A stretch of DNA of 64,000 bases from Hymenobacter caeli (GTDB lineage Bacteria; Bacteroidota; Bacteroidia; Cytophagales; Hymenobacteraceae): NCBI RefSeq assembly GCF_013294115.1, contig NZ_JABSNP010000007.1, positions 1-64,000 of the forward strand. Direction: 5' to 3'. The position numbers and the translations under genes are program-made. This document shows, in pieces, positions 30,759 to 39,653 of the stretch. Below the pieces are notes generated by a model, which was given only the letters and a program-made list of their open reading frames with translations, was not told the DNA's origin and searched no databases. Numbering within the stretch: position 1 is the first letter of the stretch; every line of letters begins with the position of its first letter.

Positions 30759-32102
30759 CTAGTGGATGGCCTTGAGCAACGGCTTGAGGATGATGACGTA
30801 GGCCATCAGCATCAGAATCAGGACCGTACCGATTTGCTGGGCCACGCCCAGGAACTTGTCGGATGGCTTGCGGCGGGCAATTATTTCGTAGAGCAGGAAC
30901 ACCACATGGCCGCCGTCGAGGGCCGGAATGGGGAGCAAGTTCATGAAGGCCAGCACCATGCTCAGGCCGCCGGTGAGGCCCCAGAAGCGCTGCCAATCCC
31001 ACTGCCCGCCGTACTGCTGGGCAATTTCCACGGGGCCCCCGAGGCTTTCCGAAGCCTTGGCTTCGCCGCGGAAAATCTTGGCAATGGCGCGGCCTTGCAG
31101 GCCGATGACGCCGAATGCCTTGCTGGCACCCGCCGGCACGGCCTGGGCCAGGCTGTACTGGCGCTGCTCGAAGTGCATGGTGGGCTTGGGCTCGAAGCCG
31201 AGCTTGCCCGCGGCCGTCACGGCCGCCGTCAGGGTCAGGGGCTGGCCGTCGCGCTCCACGGCAAGGGCGGTTTTCTTGCCGGCGTTGGCCACCAGGGCGG
31301 CTTGCAGCTCGTCGAAAAACTGGACGGGCTGGCCCGCAATGGCCACGATGTGGTCGCCGGGCTTGAGGCCCGCCTCGGCGGCGGGGTTGCCGGCCACCAC
31401 GCGGCCCACGGTGAAGGGCTCGCGGGGCCGCACGAACAGGCTGTCCTGCTGCTGGGCGAAGTGGTCCATGAAATTGGCGGGCACGTTCACGTCCACCAGC
31501 TGCGTGCCGCGCTCCACGGTGAAGTAGGAGTGCGAGCCCAGCAGCACCTCGGGCTTGTACACTTCGTCGAACTCGGCAAAGGGCCGGCCGTTGATTTTCA
31601 CGATCTTATCGCCGGTGCGGAAGCCCATGCTGCGGCCCAGGCCGTTGGGCAGGATGCCGTAGCGGGCCTCGGAGGCCGGTAGGTAGCTCTCGCCGTAGTG
31701 CAGGGTGATGGCCGAGAAAATGACGATGCCGGTAATCACGTTCATGATGATGCCGCCGAGCATCACCAGCAGGCGCTGCCAGGCCGGCTTCGAGCGGAAC
31801 TCGTCGGGCTGCGGGGGCCCCGCCAGGGCATCCGCGTCCTGGGTTTCGTCAATCATCCCGTGGATTTGCACGTAGCCGCCCAGCGGGAACCAGCCGATGC
31901 CGTACTCCGTCTCGCCCACCTTTTTCTTGACCAGGGCGAAGTTCATCACCGCCGGCAGCGGGAACAGGAAGTCGAAGAAGATGTAAAACTTATCGACCCG
32001 AATCTTAAACAGCTTGGCGAAGGCGAAGTGGCCAAATTCGTGCAAGCCCACCAACAGCGACAGGCCCAGCAGCAGCTGGCCGGCCATAACGAGAATTTCC
32101 AA
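30759..32102 (-). CDS. rseP: RIP metalloprotease RseP (site-2 protease)
   Basis: A 447-residue intramembrane zinc protease. HEFGH is at residues 21-25 in the first transmembrane helix, MNLLPIPALDGGH carries the third zinc ligand near ~385, and two PDZ-like regions lie between. It cleaves membrane-anchored anti-sigma factors after a first cut, releasing the sigma factor, so the anti-sigma at 17.1 kb is a possible client (inference). It lies just downstream of dxr, the usual order in Bacteroidota. An in-frame ATG at 32087 is an alternative start. Confidence 0.95.
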   Translation of the reverse strand: MEILVMAGQLLLGLSLLVGLHEFGHFAFAKLFKIRVDKFYIFFDFLFPLPAVMNFALVKKKVGETEYGIGWFPLGGYVQIHGMIDETQDADALAGPPQPDEFRSKPAWQRLLVMLGGIIMNVITGIVIFSAITLHYGESYLPASEARYGILPNGLGRSMGFRTGDKIVKINGRPFAEFDEVYKPEVLLGSHSYFTVERGTQLVDVNVPANFMDHFAQQQDSLFVRPREPFTVGRVVAGNPAAEAGLKPGDHIVAIAGQPVQFFDELQAALVANAGKKTALAVERDGQPLTLTAAVTAAGKLGFEPKPTMHFEQRQYSLAQAVPAGASKAFGVIGLQGRAIAKIFRGEAKASESLGGPVEIAQQYGGQWDWQRFWGLTGGLSMVLAFMNLLPIPALDGGHVVFLLYEIIARRKPSDKFLGVAQQIGTVLILMLMAYVIILKPLLKAIH

Positions 32103-32103
32103 A

Positions 32104-32209
32104 CGGTGAATGATTGAAGGAGTGAATGAGTGAGGTCGGTGAATGAGTAGAAAAAAAGGGGGAGTTATCGACTAACAACTCACTCCTTCGCTCCTTCAAT
32201 CATTCACCG
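32104..32209. repeat. Inverted repeat between dxr and rseP
   Basis: 19-bp exact arms (32104-32122 and 32191-32209), followed inward by degenerate GAATGAGTGA units. The outer arm contains the dxr stop codon and the other abuts the rseP start, so the repeat fills the whole gap between two essential genes. Confidence 0.8.
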
Positions 32210-33373
32210 CAACAACACCGAAGCGGCCCGCCGCGTTTCCGCATCGGTCTGCATCAGGTCGTCGAGCGACGGGTTGGCAAGGTACGGCACCCGCGCCAGG
32301 CACCCGGCCACGAGGTCGGACATCTGGCGAAAGCCGACCGCCTCCCGCAAAAATGCGGCCACGGCTATCTCGTTGGCCGCGTTGAGGATACAGGGCGCGT
32401 TGCCGCCCCGGCGCATGGCCCCAAAGGCCAGCTCCAGGTTGGGAAACGCCGCCCGGTCGGGGGCCTCAAAGGTGAGGCTGGGGTAGTCGAGAAACGAGAA
32501 CCGCGGGAACGTGTTGGCCAGCCGCTGCGGGTAGCCGAGGGCGTACTGGATGGGCAGCTTCATGTCGGGCAGGCCCAGCTGGGCCTTCAGCGAGCCGTCG
32601 GCAAACTGCACCAGCGAGTGCACGATGCTTTGGGGGTGCACCACCACGTCAATCTGCTCATTCGTAAGCCCAAACAGCCACTTGGCCTCAATCACTTCCA
32701 GCCCTTTGTTCATGAGCGAGGCCGAGTCGATGGTGATTTTGGCGCCCATCTCCCAGTTGGGGTGCTTGAGGGCCTGGGCCTTGGTGACGGCCTCCATTTG
32801 CTGGGCCGAGCGGCCGCGGAAGGGGCCCCCGGAGGCGGTGAGAATAATCTTCTCCACCGGGTTCAGCTCTTCGCCCACCAGGCACTGGAAGATGGCCGAG
32901 TGCTCGGAATCGACGGGCAGCAGGCGCACGCCGTGCTGCTGCACCAGGCTGGTAATCAGCTCGCCGGCCACCACCAGGGTTTCCTTGTTGGCCAGGGCAA
33001 TGTCCTTGCCGGCCCGGATGGCGGCCACCGTGGGCAGCAGCCCGGCGTAGCCCACCAGGGCGGTGAGCACCACGTCGATGCCGGGCCGCGTAACGACCTC
33101 GGCCAGGGCAGCCGGCCCGGCCAGCACTTCGGTTTCGGGCTGCCCGGCCAGGGCGGCCTGCACGGGGCCCCGGAGGCTTTCGTCGCCGATAACCACGGCA
33201 GCCGGGCGAAACTCCCGCGCCTGCCGCACCAGCAGCTCCCACTGCCGTTGGGCGCTCAGCACGGCCACCCGAAAGCGGCCCGGCTGCTGGCGGACCACCT
33301 CCAGCGCCTGCGTGCCAATGGAGCCGGTGCTGCCGAGCAGGGCCAGGGTTTTTATGGTAAAATCGGGGGTCAT
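32204..33373 (-). CDS. dxr: 1-deoxy-D-xylulose 5-phosphate reductoisomerase
   Basis: A 389-residue Dxr, the second step of the MEP isoprenoid pathway (DXP to MEP with NADPH). The NADPH-binding ALLGSTGSIGTQALEVV is at the N-terminus. LPVDSEHSAIFQCL (catalytic metal-binding Asp/Glu), TASGGPFRG and HPNWEMGAKITIDSASLMNKGLEVIEAKWLF complete the active site. The length is typical. A TACCTTTG promoter core on the minus strand at 33397-33404 fits its start. rseP follows through a palindromic gap. Confidence 0.97.
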   Translation of the reverse strand: MTPDFTIKTLALLGSTGSIGTQALEVVRQQPGRFRVAVLSAQRQWELLVRQAREFRPAAVVIGDESLRGPVQAALAGQPETEVLAGPAALAEVVTRPGIDVVLTALVGYAGLLPTVAAIRAGKDIALANKETLVVAGELITSLVQQHGVRLLPVDSEHSAIFQCLVGEELNPVEKIILTASGGPFRGRSAQQMEAVTKAQALKHPNWEMGAKITIDSASLMNKGLEVIEAKWLFGLTNEQIDVVVHPQSIVHSLVQFADGSLKAQLGLPDMKLPIQYALGYPQRLANTFPRFSFLDYPSLTFEAPDRAAFPNLELAFGAMRRGGNAPCILNAANEIAVAAFLREAVGFRQMSDLVAGCLARVPYLANPSLDDLMQTDAETRRAASVLLR

Positions 33374-33396
33374 TTATTGAGTGGGAAAGACGCGGG

Positions 33397-33404
33397 CAAA
33401 GGTA
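33397..33404 (-). promoter_or_regulatory. Promoter -7 element for dxr
   Basis: On the minus strand this reads TACCTTTG, an exact TAnnTTTG (-7 box of Bacteroidota sigma-A), 23 bases before the dxr ATG. No convincing -33 TTG was found at the expected distance. Confidence 0.5.
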
Positions 33405-33647
33405 GGGGCGGGGCGGGCCGCCGGCTTTTCGCCGGCTGCCCGCTACTCGTTGCTTGGGTTGGTGGGGCTAAAAATCGCCATCGCGGAACTTCACCCCCGG
33501 CCCCTGGCGATTTACAGGCAGTCGGCGAAAAGGCGGTAGGCCGGGGCACCCGGTAAGCTCGGCATATCTAACCGAGGCGCGGCCGCGTAAGCAGGAAAGT
33601 CGCCCGCGCGACTAAAAAATCCGGTTTCCTTTCATTTCTCCCTTTCC

Positions 33648-34703
33648 ATGCCCCACCAACCTAAACCGCTCGACCAGCAAATCATTGTCATCACCGGGGC
33701 CACCAGCGGCATCGGCCTGGCCACGGCCCGCGCCGCCGCCAAGGCCGGGGCCCGCCTGGTGCTGGCCGCCCGCTCCAAAAAAGACCTCCGCACAGTGGCC
33801 CAGCAGCTCGAAGCCACCCGGGCCCACGTGGCCACGGTGGCCGCCGACGTGGCCCGCCCCGAGGACGTGGCCCGCATCGCCGAGGCGGCCCGCAGCCACT
33901 TCGGCGGCTTCGACACGTGGGTGAACAACGCCGGCGTGGGCATCTTCGGCCGCATCGAAGACGGCAACCCCGACGACCACCACCGGCTGTTCGAGACCAA
34001 CTTCTGGGGCGTCGTCAACGGCTCGCTGGAGGCCCTCAAGCACCTTAAGGCGCACGGCGGGGCCCTTATCAACGTCGGGAGTGTGGTGTCGGACGTGGCC
34101 GTGCCGCTGCAAGGCATGTACTCGGCCAGCAAGCACGCCGTGAAGGGCTTCACCGACGCGCTGCGCGTCGAGTTGGAGCACGAGAAAGCGCCCGTAACGG
34201 TGACGCTCATCAAGCCGGCGTCCATCAACACCCCGTTCAACGTGAACGCCCGCAACTACACCGACCACGAATTGCAGCTGCCCCCGCCCGTGTACGCGCC
34301 CGAGGAGGTGGCGCTGGCGATTTTGCACGCGGCTGTGCACCCGATGCGCGACATTTACGTGGGCGGCGGCGGCAAAGTGATGAGCGTGGCCAACAAGTAC
34401 GCCCCCGGCGTAATGGATTGGATCAGCGCCAAGGGCATTGCAAACCAGGAGGAAAGCGACAAGCCCGCCCAACACCCTGAAGGAGGCTTGCAGCAGCCCG
34501 GCCTAGGGGGCCACGCGCACAGCGACTACCCTGGCCACGTCGTGAAAACCAGCCTGTACACCCGCGCCACGCTGCACCCCGTGCTGGCCGGCACGCTGGC
34601 CGCGGCGGGCGTGGCCGCCGCCGCACTGCTCCTCAACGGCGGCTTCTCGATAGGCCCCAAGCAAGACGCCTGGGTGCACGAGTCGGGCCCGGTGCCGAAG
34701 TAG
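33648..34703 (+). CDS. SDR family oxidoreductase
   Basis: A 351-residue short-chain dehydrogenase/reductase. The NAD(P) motif TGATSGIGLA is at ~14-23, the NNAG motif in WVNNAGVGIFG at ~90, and the catalytic YSASK in GMYSASKHAVKGFTDALRVEL at ~162-166, with Ser ~149 in VGSVVSD. The core ends at ~250. A ~100-residue C-terminal extension includes a hydrophobic stretch (VLAGTLAAAGVAAAALLL) that may be a membrane anchor. The substrate is not predictable. It is monocistronic; the gap upstream (33405-33647) shows no other feature. Confidence 0.92.
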   Translation: MPHQPKPLDQQIIVITGATSGIGLATARAAAKAGARLVLAARSKKDLRTVAQQLEATRAHVATVAADVARPEDVARIAEAARSHFGGFDTWVNNAGVGIFGRIEDGNPDDHHRLFETNFWGVVNGSLEALKHLKAHGGALINVGSVVSDVAVPLQGMYSASKHAVKGFTDALRVELEHEKAPVTVTLIKPASINTPFNVNARNYTDHELQLPPPVYAPEEVALAILHAAVHPMRDIYVGGGGKVMSVANKYAPGVMDWISAKGIANQEESDKPAQHPEGGLQQPGLGGHAHSDYPGHVVKTSLYTRATLHPVLAGTLAAAGVAAAALLLNGGFSIGPKQDAWVHESGPVPK

Positions 34704-34723
34704 GGCCCCCGCCCGTGGTTGCG

Positions 34724-34799
34724 CCGGGGGTTGGGCCCGGGCCATGAGGAAAGCTAACGCTTCTGTAAAATTTTCTTGTGGCCCGGGCCCAACCCCCGG
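34724..34799. repeat. Perfect 21-bp stem-loop before the ankyrin gene
   Basis: CCGGGGGTTGGGCCCGGGCCA (34724-34744, 21 bp) pairs exactly with 34779-34799 around a 34-base AT-richer loop. It could end the SDR transcript or shape the leader of the ankyrin gene 66 bases downstream. Confidence 0.75.
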
Positions 34800-34864
34800 T
34801 GGCACGACCCCGCCTTGCCCCACCGGGCGTAACACTTTGCCGACCCCATCAGTCCCCCGAAATT

Positions 34865-35371
34865 ATGGAATCCCACTCTGCCCGTCCCGAAGATTCGCTC
34901 TTCGATGCGGCCCGCAAGGGCGACGTAGGCGAACTTGAACGCCTGCTTCAAGACCCGCAAATTGATATTAACATTCAGAACGGCAAGGGCTTCTCGGCCC
35001 TCGTCTTGGCCACCTACGACAACCACCTCGACGCCGCCCGCCTGCTGCTCGACCACCGCGCGAACCCCGATTTGCAGGATGCCAGCGGCAACTCGGCCCT
35101 GATGGGGGTCAGCTTCAAGGGCTACGCCGAAATTGCCCGCCTGCTCATCGCCCGCGGGGCCAGTCTAAACCTGACCAACGGCAACGGCGGCACGGCCCTC
35201 ATGTTCGCCACTATTTTCGGTCGCAACGAGCTGGTCAAGCTTCTGGTCGAGGCCGGGGCTGATACGACCATTCGGGACGCGCGGGGCCTGACGGCCCTGC
35301 ACCTCGCCGGCCAACAAGGCAACCAGGAAGCTTGGCAACTATTGGGCGGGCCCCCCGAGGACGGTAAATAA
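34865..35371 (+). CDS. Ankyrin repeat protein
   Basis: A 168-residue cytoplasmic protein of four to five ankyrin repeats: DSLFDAARKGDVGELERLLQD, NGKGFSALVLATYDNHLDAARLLLDHRANPDLQD, GNSALMGVSFKGYAEIARLLIARGASLNLTN, GGTALMFATIFGRNELVKLLVEAGADTTIRD and GLTALHLAGQQGNQEAWQLL. It probably mediates a protein contact. Small ankyrin proteins of this kind often sit beside catalases or transporters, but neither is here. ATG 34865 follows the hairpin at 34724-34799, and a strong terminator follows the gene. Confidence 0.92.
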   Translation: MESHSARPEDSLFDAARKGDVGELERLLQDPQIDINIQNGKGFSALVLATYDNHLDAARLLLDHRANPDLQDASGNSALMGVSFKGYAEIARLLIARGASLNLTNGNGGTALMFATIFGRNELVKLLVEAGADTTIRDARGLTALHLAGQQGNQEAWQLLGGPPEDGK

Positions 35372-35420
35372 ATGCGCCTAAAGTCAGCAGTTAATAGTCT
35401 GGCAACCGGTAACTAGTGCC

Positions 35421-35470
35421 CAAAAAAGCGGCCGGTACCCAGCCGATGCTGGGTGCCGGCCGCTTTTTTG
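35421..35470. terminator. Bidirectional terminator
   Basis: CAAAAAAGCGGCCGGTACCCAGC and its near-perfect complement (one mismatch) form a 23-bp stem with A- and T-runs on the outside, between the ankyrin gene and the minus-strand SDR remnant. Confidence 0.85.
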
Positions 35471-35483
35471 GCAACGCACGTAT

Positions 35484-35624
35484 TTATATGCTGCGCACCA
35501 CGCCGCCGTCTACGCGCACGGCAGCCCCGTTGGTGGCCGCCGCCAGGGGGCTGGCCAGGTAGGCCACCATGTTGGCAACTTCATCGGGGGTAATGAAGCG
35601 CTGGAGCAGCGACGATGGCCGCGC
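35484..35624 (-). pseudogene. SDR family oxidoreductase, C-terminal remnant
   Basis: About 46 codons on the minus strand encode a typical SDR end ([18 protein letters not shown] followed by [20 protein letters not shown] and DGGVVRSI). Intact enzymes of this type are ~260 residues, so the Rossmann fold and the YxxxK motif are missing. Similarity stops abruptly near 35624, and an AT-rich non-coding stretch begins a little beyond. It marks a deletion or insertion junction at the left side of the TonB-like gene pair. Confidence 0.75.
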
Positions 35625-36120
35625 GTCGCGGACAATGCTAATACCAAGGTGAAAGGCGGCCGGCCGCGCGGCTTCGCCCCCGGGAGTTATACGGGTGGGC
35701 CGCGGCAACGCGCTGTGCTTTGCCGTTTGCAAGCGCCCGGTACGCCGACTGATTTATTCACAAAGCCATATTTTAAATAATTATATTAAAATTAAATAAA
35801 ATAAATACTATACAAGTGCAGATATTATTTATTTATAAGTAAAAAAATCTTTTTATTTGTCTAGTCTTCAATAAAATTGCATAAATTAGTTGTGTAGTAA
35901 TCGTCGATTTGCATTAATTATAGTTTGAATTTATTTTGTACTATACTAATAATAAGCATTGCTGATTCGGCCTGGTCACGCGGGAGAGTCGCGGTGGCCA
36001 TTGGCTTTGGCTTTTCGCAAACATCGAATTTCTCCGGCCAACGCAACGACTGCGCCAGACGCGCTACGCCCCGTCGGGGACCCCCTTTTTTAATTCATCA
36101 CCACTTTTACTTCAACCGCT
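35625..36120. other. AT-rich intergenic stretch before the TonB-like pair
   Basis: No gene is supported. From ~35755 to ~35950 the DNA is extremely AT-rich for this genome, with runs of A/T. It probably carries the promoter of the gene at 36121, but no single element stands out. From ~35950 the composition returns to normal. Confidence 0.6.
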
Positions 36121-36855
36121 ATGTTGCCAGCTCTTTACGCAAATATTTTATTGTTGGGCCACGCACTGCTGCCACCGTCCGGGCCGGTGGCCCCGCCGCT
36201 CAAAACGCCCACTTCCGTGGGACTGGTCCGTTCGGCGGCGGCCTTGTCGGGGCGGGTGCTGACGGAGGCGGGGGCGCCGCTGCCGGGGGTGATCATCGTG
36301 GTGCAGGGCTCGCCGAGCGTGTCGAGCACGAACTCGGACGGGCGCTTTTTGGTGCCGCTGGCCGTGGCCGACCCGGTGCTCGTCTTCAGCTGCGCCGGCT
36401 ACCGGGCCCAGACCGTGGTGCCGCCGGCCGAGGGGCCCCTCAGCGTGACGATGTACGCCACCACCGGCAGCGGCTCGGACGCGGCCACGGCCACGGCCGG
36501 CAGCGCGGTATCGGCGGGCGGGCGGGCCCGGGCGGCGGCGCTGCCCTTTGCGCAAGTGATGCCCGCTTTCACGGGCGGCGAGGAGGCGTACAAAACTTAC
36601 CTGCGCGAAAACGCGCACTACCCCGCCGACGCTCAGGCGCAGAGCCTGCGCGGCGAAGTGTACGTGGGGTTCGTGGTGGACGAGCAGGGGCGCATCTGCG
36701 ACGCGGAGGTGGTGAAGGGCTGCGGCCACGGCTTCGACGAGGAGGCCCTGCGCCTCATCCGCCTCATGCCGTGGTGGCAGCCCGGCCTCGATGAAGGCAA
36801 GCCCGTGCGCGTGGCCCGCACCCTGCGCATCATATTTCGGGTTCAGAAGCCGTAG
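36121..36855 (+). CDS. CarboxypepD_reg-like/TonB C-terminal protein (copy 1)
   Basis: A 244-residue two-domain protein. A short hydrophobic N-terminus (LYANILLLGHALL) is followed at ~42-115 by a carboxypeptidase-regulatory-like Ig fold (LSGRVLTEAGAPLPGVIIVV; TNSDGRFLVPL; LVFSCAGYRAQTVV). A TonB C-terminal domain occupies ~160-243 (YLRENAHYPADAQ; VYVGFVVDEQGRICDAEVVKG; FDEEALRLIRLMPWWQPG). Classic TonB passes proton-motive energy from ExbBD to outer-membrane receptors. Here the N-terminal segment is short and no exbBD genes are near, so it may be a periplasmic TonB-like protein rather than a true energy transducer. A paralogue follows directly. Confidence 0.85.
   Translation: MLPALYANILLLGHALLPPSGPVAPPLKTPTSVGLVRSAAALSGRVLTEAGAPLPGVIIVVQGSPSVSSTNSDGRFLVPLAVADPVLVFSCAGYRAQTVVPPAEGPLSVTMYATTGSGSDAATATAGSAVSAGGRARAAALPFAQVMPAFTGGEEAYKTYLRENAHYPADAQAQSLRGEVYVGFVVDEQGRICDAEVVKGCGHGFDEEALRLIRLMPWWQPGLDEGKPVRVARTLRIIFRVQKP
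36255..36501 (+). repeat. 247-bp direct repeat, copy 1
   Basis: This block is base-for-base identical to 37148-37394 (offset 893). It covers most of the CarboxypepD_reg-like domain. The flanking sequence of the two genes has diverged, so the identity suggests recent gene conversion or a very recent partial duplication. Confidence 0.85.
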
Positions 36856-37004
36856 CGGCCCGCCGCTTCGCCCAGCATTCCGGCGTTGCCGAAGCGCCGG
36901 GCTGCTACCCGCACTCGTTCGGGCCCGGCCCGGGGCCGCCACCCTTCCCGCCACAAAAACGTCCATCCGCCGCGTGCCGCCCGGTTTCCATCCTGCCCAC
37001 CCAA

Positions 37005-37748
37005 ATGCTAACCGTTATGCTACTAAATCTTTACGCCGCTACACTGCTGTTGGGCCACGCGCTGCTGCCCCTGTCGCCACGAGCAGTTTCTCCCGCGGCA
37101 ACCGTGGCCGGCCGCTGGGCCCGTTCGGCGGCAGCCTTGTCGGGGCAGGTGCTGACGGAGGCGGGGGCGCCGCTGCCGGGGGTGATCATCGTGGTGCAGG
37201 GCTCGCCGAGCGTGTCGAGCACGAACTCGGACGGGCGCTTTTTGGTGCCGCTGGCCGTGGCCGACCCGGTGCTCGTCTTCAGCTGCGCCGGCTACCGGGC
37301 CCAGACCGTGGTGCCGCCGGCCGAGGGGCCCCTCAGCGTGACGATGTACGCCACCACCGGCAGCGGCTCGGACGCGGCCACGGCCACGGCCGGCGGCACC
37401 GTGTCGGCCGGGGGCCAGGCCCGGGCGGCGGCGCTGCCTTTTGCCGACGTAATGCCCGACTTCACCGGTGGCAGCCAAGCCTACCGTGCCTACCTGCGCG
37501 AAAACGCGCACTACCCCGCCGAGGCCCTGGAAAAAGTGCTGGCCGGGGCGGTGTACGTGGGGTTCGTGGTGGACGAGCAGGGGCGCATCTGCGACGCGGA
37601 GGTGGTGAAGGGCTGCGGCCACGGCTTCGACGAGGAGGCCCTGCGCCTCGTCCGCCTCATGCCGTGGTGGACGCCCGGCAAAATGGCCGGCCGGCCCGTG
37701 CGCGTGGCCCGCACCCTGCGCATTGTTTTTGAAGCGGTGGAACGGTAG
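37005..37748 (+). CDS. CarboxypepD_reg-like/TonB C-terminal protein (copy 2)
   Basis: A 247-residue tandem paralogue of the preceding gene with the same architecture: hydrophobic N-terminus (NLYAATLLLGHALLPL), regulatory-like Ig fold (~45-117), linker, and TonB C-terminal domain (~160-245). The Ig domain and the core VYVGFVVDEQGRICDAEVVK are identical to copy 1, also at DNA level. The N-terminus, the segment VMPDFTGGSQAYRAYL and the last 20 residues differ. ATG 37005 or 37017 could start it. Different ends with a shared core would suit two proteins that meet different partners. Confidence 0.85.
   Translation: MLTVMLLNLYAATLLLGHALLPLSPRAVSPAATVAGRWARSAAALSGQVLTEAGAPLPGVIIVVQGSPSVSSTNSDGRFLVPLAVADPVLVFSCAGYRAQTVVPPAEGPLSVTMYATTGSGSDAATATAGGTVSAGGQARAAALPFADVMPDFTGGSQAYRAYLRENAHYPAEALEKVLAGAVYVGFVVDEQGRICDAEVVKGCGHGFDEEALRLVRLMPWWTPGKMAGRPVRVARTLRIVFEAVER
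37148..37394 (+). repeat. 247-bp direct repeat, copy 2
   Basis: Identical to 36255-36501; see that entry. Confidence 0.85.
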
Positions 37749-38338
37749 CGGGCGCACCTGTTGTACGCAGCCCGGGGCAAAAACGGCCGTGCCCGCGGAG
37801 GCCGTTGCAACCCCGCCCGGCCCCCCAATTGAAAATGACGCCACTCCCCCCGCCGGCTGCTGTCGAGCCCCTGGGCCGCCCCGTGCCCCCGCGGCTTGGG
37901 GCAGTGAATGCGCTGCGGGGCTGTGCGCCACCGGGGCAGTGGCAGTTGCGGCGGCGGAACTGGCCGCGCAAAAAGCTGCCGACGCGGCTCCGTCAGGAAA
38001 ATTCTGCGGCCCAGCGGCACCACCGGCCGGCGGACGTTGGCCCACGAAATAAGTGGAACTATGCTAAGCTGAATTATGCGAAGCAAAATTCTCGTGGACC
38101 ATTCAATTAAGTTAAAAGAACGATCGTGCTAACCTGCATGTACGCCAGCTAAATATGGCCGTCTAATCGGATAGGCGTTTGTTATTATTAATTAAAAAAA
38201 TAACATTGATTATGCATATAGAAAGCGTAAATTTTATCATAACAAAGTACTGATTAAGACGTTTCAAATATGAATAGTAAGTTCTCGCAACTTGTACCTA
38301 TTTAATTAATTATTTCCTAGTTTAAATTATATAAAATA
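37749..38338. other. 590-base intergenic region, no gene supported
   Basis: The first ~300 bases are GC-rich and open in more than one frame, but without similarity or a convincing start. From ~38100 the DNA turns very AT-rich up to the DUF418-like gene and probably holds its promoter. No RNA gene or repeat was recognised. Confidence 0.5.
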
Positions 38339-39580
38339 GTGAGGCTTCTTACTTTATCAGGTGCTACAAAGCACGTTGGCAACACGTTATCCAAAAGGCT
38401 TGAAGAGGTGGATGTGTTGCGGGGGTTTTCTTTGCTGGGTATCTGGCTGGTTCACTTTCTGTTGCCTTATGCCGTTCAGAATACTGCCGGCCATGTGCAT
38501 GCGCACAGTACTGGGAAACTGGCGGTTGGGCTGGGGGTAGAAATGCTCATGGTGGGGAAATTTTTTAGTATTTTCTCGCTGCTTTTTGGACTAGGTTTTT
38601 CCTTGCAGTTGCGGAGCGCCAGTGCCAAAGGCCACCCCTTTGTTGGGCGTTACATCTGGCGGCTGGTCCTGCTGGGGGCCATCGGCGGGCTGCACCGGCT
38701 CATTTTCGAGTCAGATATTTTGCACCTCTACGCAGTGGTTGGCTTGCTGCTTGTGCTGGTTCGCCGGTGGGGCAATGCTTGGCTACTGTTCACCAGCGCC
38801 TCGCTCTTTATGGGGGGGCTCTGCTTTTCTTTCTGCGTGGCCCCGGCCACCGCCCTGTTCATCCGCGTGGCTGGCGAACCAACTGGCAGGTTCCTGATGG
38901 ATGAAATCCTGGTTTATCGGTTGTTCACTGTCGCTGCCATGTTTGTGTTGGGCCTGTACCTGGGGCGCAAAAACGTATTTTCAGACGGGCCCGCAAACCG
39001 GGTTTTCTTCAAGCGGGTGTTGTTCGCGGCGGCCGGGCTATTCGTGGGCTTAAAGCTCGGGTACTACCTGCTGGGCTTGGGGGGGGGGGGCCAAGCGCAC
39101 CCCTACGATGGTGCCTACTTCGCATTGAAAAACATTTCGTTGTCGGCTCTGTACGTGGCCGGCATCGTGCAACTGTACCAGCGGCCATTGCTGCGGAAAA
39201 AAATGGCCTGGCTGGGGCCCATCGGCCAGATGGGGATGTCCGTTTACGTGCTGCAATCCCTGTGCATGGTGTTTTTTGCCTGGGCCATCGAGCGCTACGT
39301 GGAGGTAGCGGCCCCGCAACTGGCGTGGGTGCTGGGGGCCGCCGCGCTGCTGTTTGCGGGGCAGGCCGTGGCGGCGCGGTGGTGGATGCAGCGTTTCCGC
39401 TACGGCCCGCTGGAGTGGGCGTGGCGCAGCCTGACGTACTTGAAGCGGCAGCCGCTGCGGCGGGTGCGGGCGCGGGTGTACTACCTGAGAAAAGATTTCG
39501 TCCCGGTTAGAACATTCGCCTTGCGCACCGTTCCTCTCCAGGCCAGAAGAAGAGCCGGCACCGGCGCCAAGCAAGCATGA
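38339..39580 (+). CDS. DUF418 domain membrane protein
   Basis: A 413-residue polytopic membrane protein with about ten hydrophobic segments. The family's N-terminus is clear (RLEEVDVLRGFSLLGIWLVHF), as is the C-terminal DUF418 signature (FRYGPLEWAWRSLTYLKRQPLRR). DUF418 proteins resemble acyltransferase-3-type membrane proteins and are predicted transporters or acyl/sugar-modifying enzymes; no substrate is known. The start is uncertain: GTG 38339 is the first codon of the frame, but the conserved part begins ~20 residues later. The C-terminal ~40 residues after LRRVR are basic and not conserved. A run of nine or ten G at ~39080 is a possible phase-variation or sequencing-slip site. Confidence 0.88.
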   Translation: MRLLTLSGATKHVGNTLSKRLEEVDVLRGFSLLGIWLVHFLLPYAVQNTAGHVHAHSTGKLAVGLGVEMLMVGKFFSIFSLLFGLGFSLQLRSASAKGHPFVGRYIWRLVLLGAIGGLHRLIFESDILHLYAVVGLLLVLVRRWGNAWLLFTSASLFMGGLCFSFCVAPATALFIRVAGEPTGRFLMDEILVYRLFTVAAMFVLGLYLGRKNVFSDGPANRVFFKRVLFAAAGLFVGLKLGYYLLGLGGGGQAHPYDGAYFALKNISLSALYVAGIVQLYQRPLLRKKMAWLGPIGQMGMSVYVLQSLCMVFFAWAIERYVEVAAPQLAWVLGAAALLFAGQAVAARWWMQRFRYGPLEWAWRSLTYLKRQPLRRVRARVYYLRKDFVPVRTFALRTVPLQARRRAGTGAKQA

Positions 39581-39653
39581 CGCCCCGCCCGCAGGCACCA
39601 CTGCGGCAAAAATGCATGCCGCCGAAGGGCGGCGGGCCAGGGGGGCGTGCCGG

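Noticed and set aside
37723..38110. Overlapping open frames after the second TonB-like gene
   Set aside because: Pro/Arg/Ala-rich products in several frames without similarity; ordinary in GC-rich non-coding DNA.
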